Below, one piece after another: positions 15,905 to 16,489 of a stretch of DNA of 16,489 nucleotides (the stretch's first letter is position 1; every line of letters starts with the position of its first letter). This DNA is from CANLBN01 sp047629215 (GTDB taxonomy: Bacteria; Pseudomonadota; Gammaproteobacteria; Pseudomonadales; Cellvibrionaceae): positions 1 to 16,489 of the forward strand of contig JBLHWO010000062.1 in NCBI GenBank assembly GCA_047629215.1, written 5' to 3'. The position numbers were made by a program, and so were the translations under genes. The notes under the pieces are model-generated. The model worked only from the letters and a program-made list of their open reading frames with translations. It was not told the origin of the DNA and did no database searches.

Positions 15905-16019
15905 GGTGGAGTCCTCGATCAGCCACACCTCGGCACATGATGTCACTGCTACCGTTGCTCCCTTCCAGGCCTGGCGGAGTTTACAGCTGATCATTGCGAA
16001 GGGACCAATCGAGTCCTCC
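15905..16019 (-). ncRNA. ffs: signal recognition particle RNA (4.5S RNA)
   Basis: The RNA scaffold of the signal recognition particle, which binds Ffh and brings ribosomes making membrane proteins to FtsY at the inner membrane. On the minus strand the apical hairpin reads CAGGCCTGGAAGGGAGCAAC, with the GGAA tetraloop and the asymmetric internal loop bound by the Ffh M domain. Upstream GGTCCCTTCGCAATGATCAG and downstream GTGCCGAGGTGTGGCTG align with the arms of E. coli 4.5S RNA. The 5' GGAG-GACTCGAT and 3' ATCGAGGACTCC ends pair into the closing stem, giving about 115 nt (E. coli 114). A CCACC-TTTTT stretch right after the stem serves as an intrinsic terminator. The exact ends are estimated from pairing. 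Confidence 0.95.
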
Positions 16020-16045
16020 ATAACACTCTCAACAAGAGAATGCGG

Positions 16046-16074
16046 ATTATGGAGATTTTTAGTCAAAGTTTCAA
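16046..16074 (-). promoter_or_regulatory. sigma70 promoter of ffs
   Basis: On the minus strand: -35 TTGAAA (16069-16074, 5 of 6 to consensus), a 17-base spacer, and -10 CATAAT (16046-16051, 5 of 6). Transcription would start near 16039, about 20 bases before the mature RNA, fitting a precursor whose 5' leader is removed by RNase P, as known for 4.5S RNA. Confidence 0.7.
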
Positions 16075-16178
16075 GGGAAGCTCGCCTTTATAAAACTACT
16101 TGATCTTAAAAGCGACCTACAAGCAACTCAATTTTGTCTAAGATTAAAGTGAACCTAATGTAAAAAGGTGCTTTTACC

Positions 16179-16489
16179 ATGCGAATTCGCTTCTACAACT
16201 TTATCGCACTGTCTACCTTACTATCGCTGCTTACCCTGCTGGTGATACTTATTCCAGCGCACAGCCAAGCAGCTGTTTACCGCTATATCGACCCTAACGG
16301 GCGCCTTCTATTGACAGATACGCCAAAACACGGAGGCTATGTTCGTTTGGTGAAAACTGATAGAGGATGGGTACCACAACCTCATTACACTTTAGACACT
16401 GCGAATAAAAAAGCCCTATCGCCTCACATTAGAAAAGCCGCTAATCGACATAAACTCCCCTACCACTTAATTCATGCCGTTATTAGAGC
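16179..16489 (+). CDS. lytic transglycosylase with DUF4124-like N-terminus, partial
   Basis: The first 103 codons of an exported protein that runs off the right edge. The N-terminus has Arg residues and a long hydrophobic stretch (8-27), with signal cleavage probably near A27-A32. Residues 33-58 (VYRYIDPNGRLLLTDTP then GGYVRL) look like a DUF4124 segment, often found ahead of transglycosylase domains. Residues 82-103 (PHIRKAANRHKLPYHLIHAVIR) match the start of a Slt-type lysozyme-like fold; the catalytic Glu would be expected about two residues beyond the window end. Such enzymes cleave peptidoglycan glycan strands in the periplasm, forming 1,6-anhydromuramyl ends. The ATG at 16179 has a good ribosome site (AAGGTG, eight bases upstream). 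It diverges from ffs, and its promoter must lie in 16080-16170, where only weak matches are seen. Confidence 0.85.
   Translation, partial: MRIRFYNFIALSTLLSLLTLLVILIPAHSQAAVYRYIDPNGRLLLTDTPKHGGYVRLVKTDRGWVPQPHYTLDTANKKALSPHIRKAANRHKLPYHLIHAVIR

Noticed and set aside
15879..16103. 74-codon plus-strand frame
   Set aside because: It lies antisense across the SRP RNA gene, whose conserved structure fully explains the sequence.

Overview
This window comes from a gammaproteobacterial chromosome of moderate GC, probably a marine lineage near Cellvibrionales/Pseudomonadales. The evidence is a 4.5S-type SRP RNA, BolA, an E. coli-like HrpA with its long C-terminal region, the YcgL/YcgN pair close to RNase D, and the dnaX-ybaB-recR cluster. 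The lineage is inferred from gene content and protein resemblance; no search was run. Nearly all genes lie on the minus strand. Only the partial lytic transglycosylase at the right edge is on the plus strand.

Layout from left to right. At 1-212 is the N-terminus of the outer-membrane lipoprotein MlaA, with a plausible sigma70 promoter. At 386-6801 are hrpA, a small exported protein of unknown function, and a half-size ABC exporter, transcribed in the order exporter, small protein, hrpA. At 6884-10423 are a large single-pass von Willebrand factor A (VWA) protein with an Asp-rich cytoplasmic tail, a small membrane protein, ycgN and ycgL, transcribed ycgL, ycgN, membrane protein, VWA protein. 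At 10654-11775 is rnd (RNase D). At 12173-15170 is dnaX-ybaB-recR. At 15337-15660 is bolA. At 15905-16019 is the SRP RNA gene ffs with a good sigma70 promoter. From 16179 the truncated transglycosylase runs off the window.

The dnaX-ybaB-recR block couples the clamp loader with a nucleoid-associated protein and the RecFOR mediator RecR, a conserved arrangement. Most other genes are housekeeping: RNA metabolism (HrpA, RNase D), lipid asymmetry (MlaA), protein targeting (ffs), stress and iron-sulfur metabolism (BolA), and cell wall (transglycosylase).

No CRISPR array, intact insertion sequence, tRNA, rRNA or phage gene was found. The most interesting signals are: a nine-A slippery run in dnaX whose -1 shift meets a stop after one codon, which predicts a short gamma form; a leader upstream of the VWA gene with competing inverted repeats ending in a T tract; the VWA protein with its acidic tail and small membrane neighbour; and two intergenic stretches (about 10471-10640 and 12003-12101) that are palindrome-rich and look like repeat or mobile-element remnants. 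I did not find a convincing wholly new multi-gene system.
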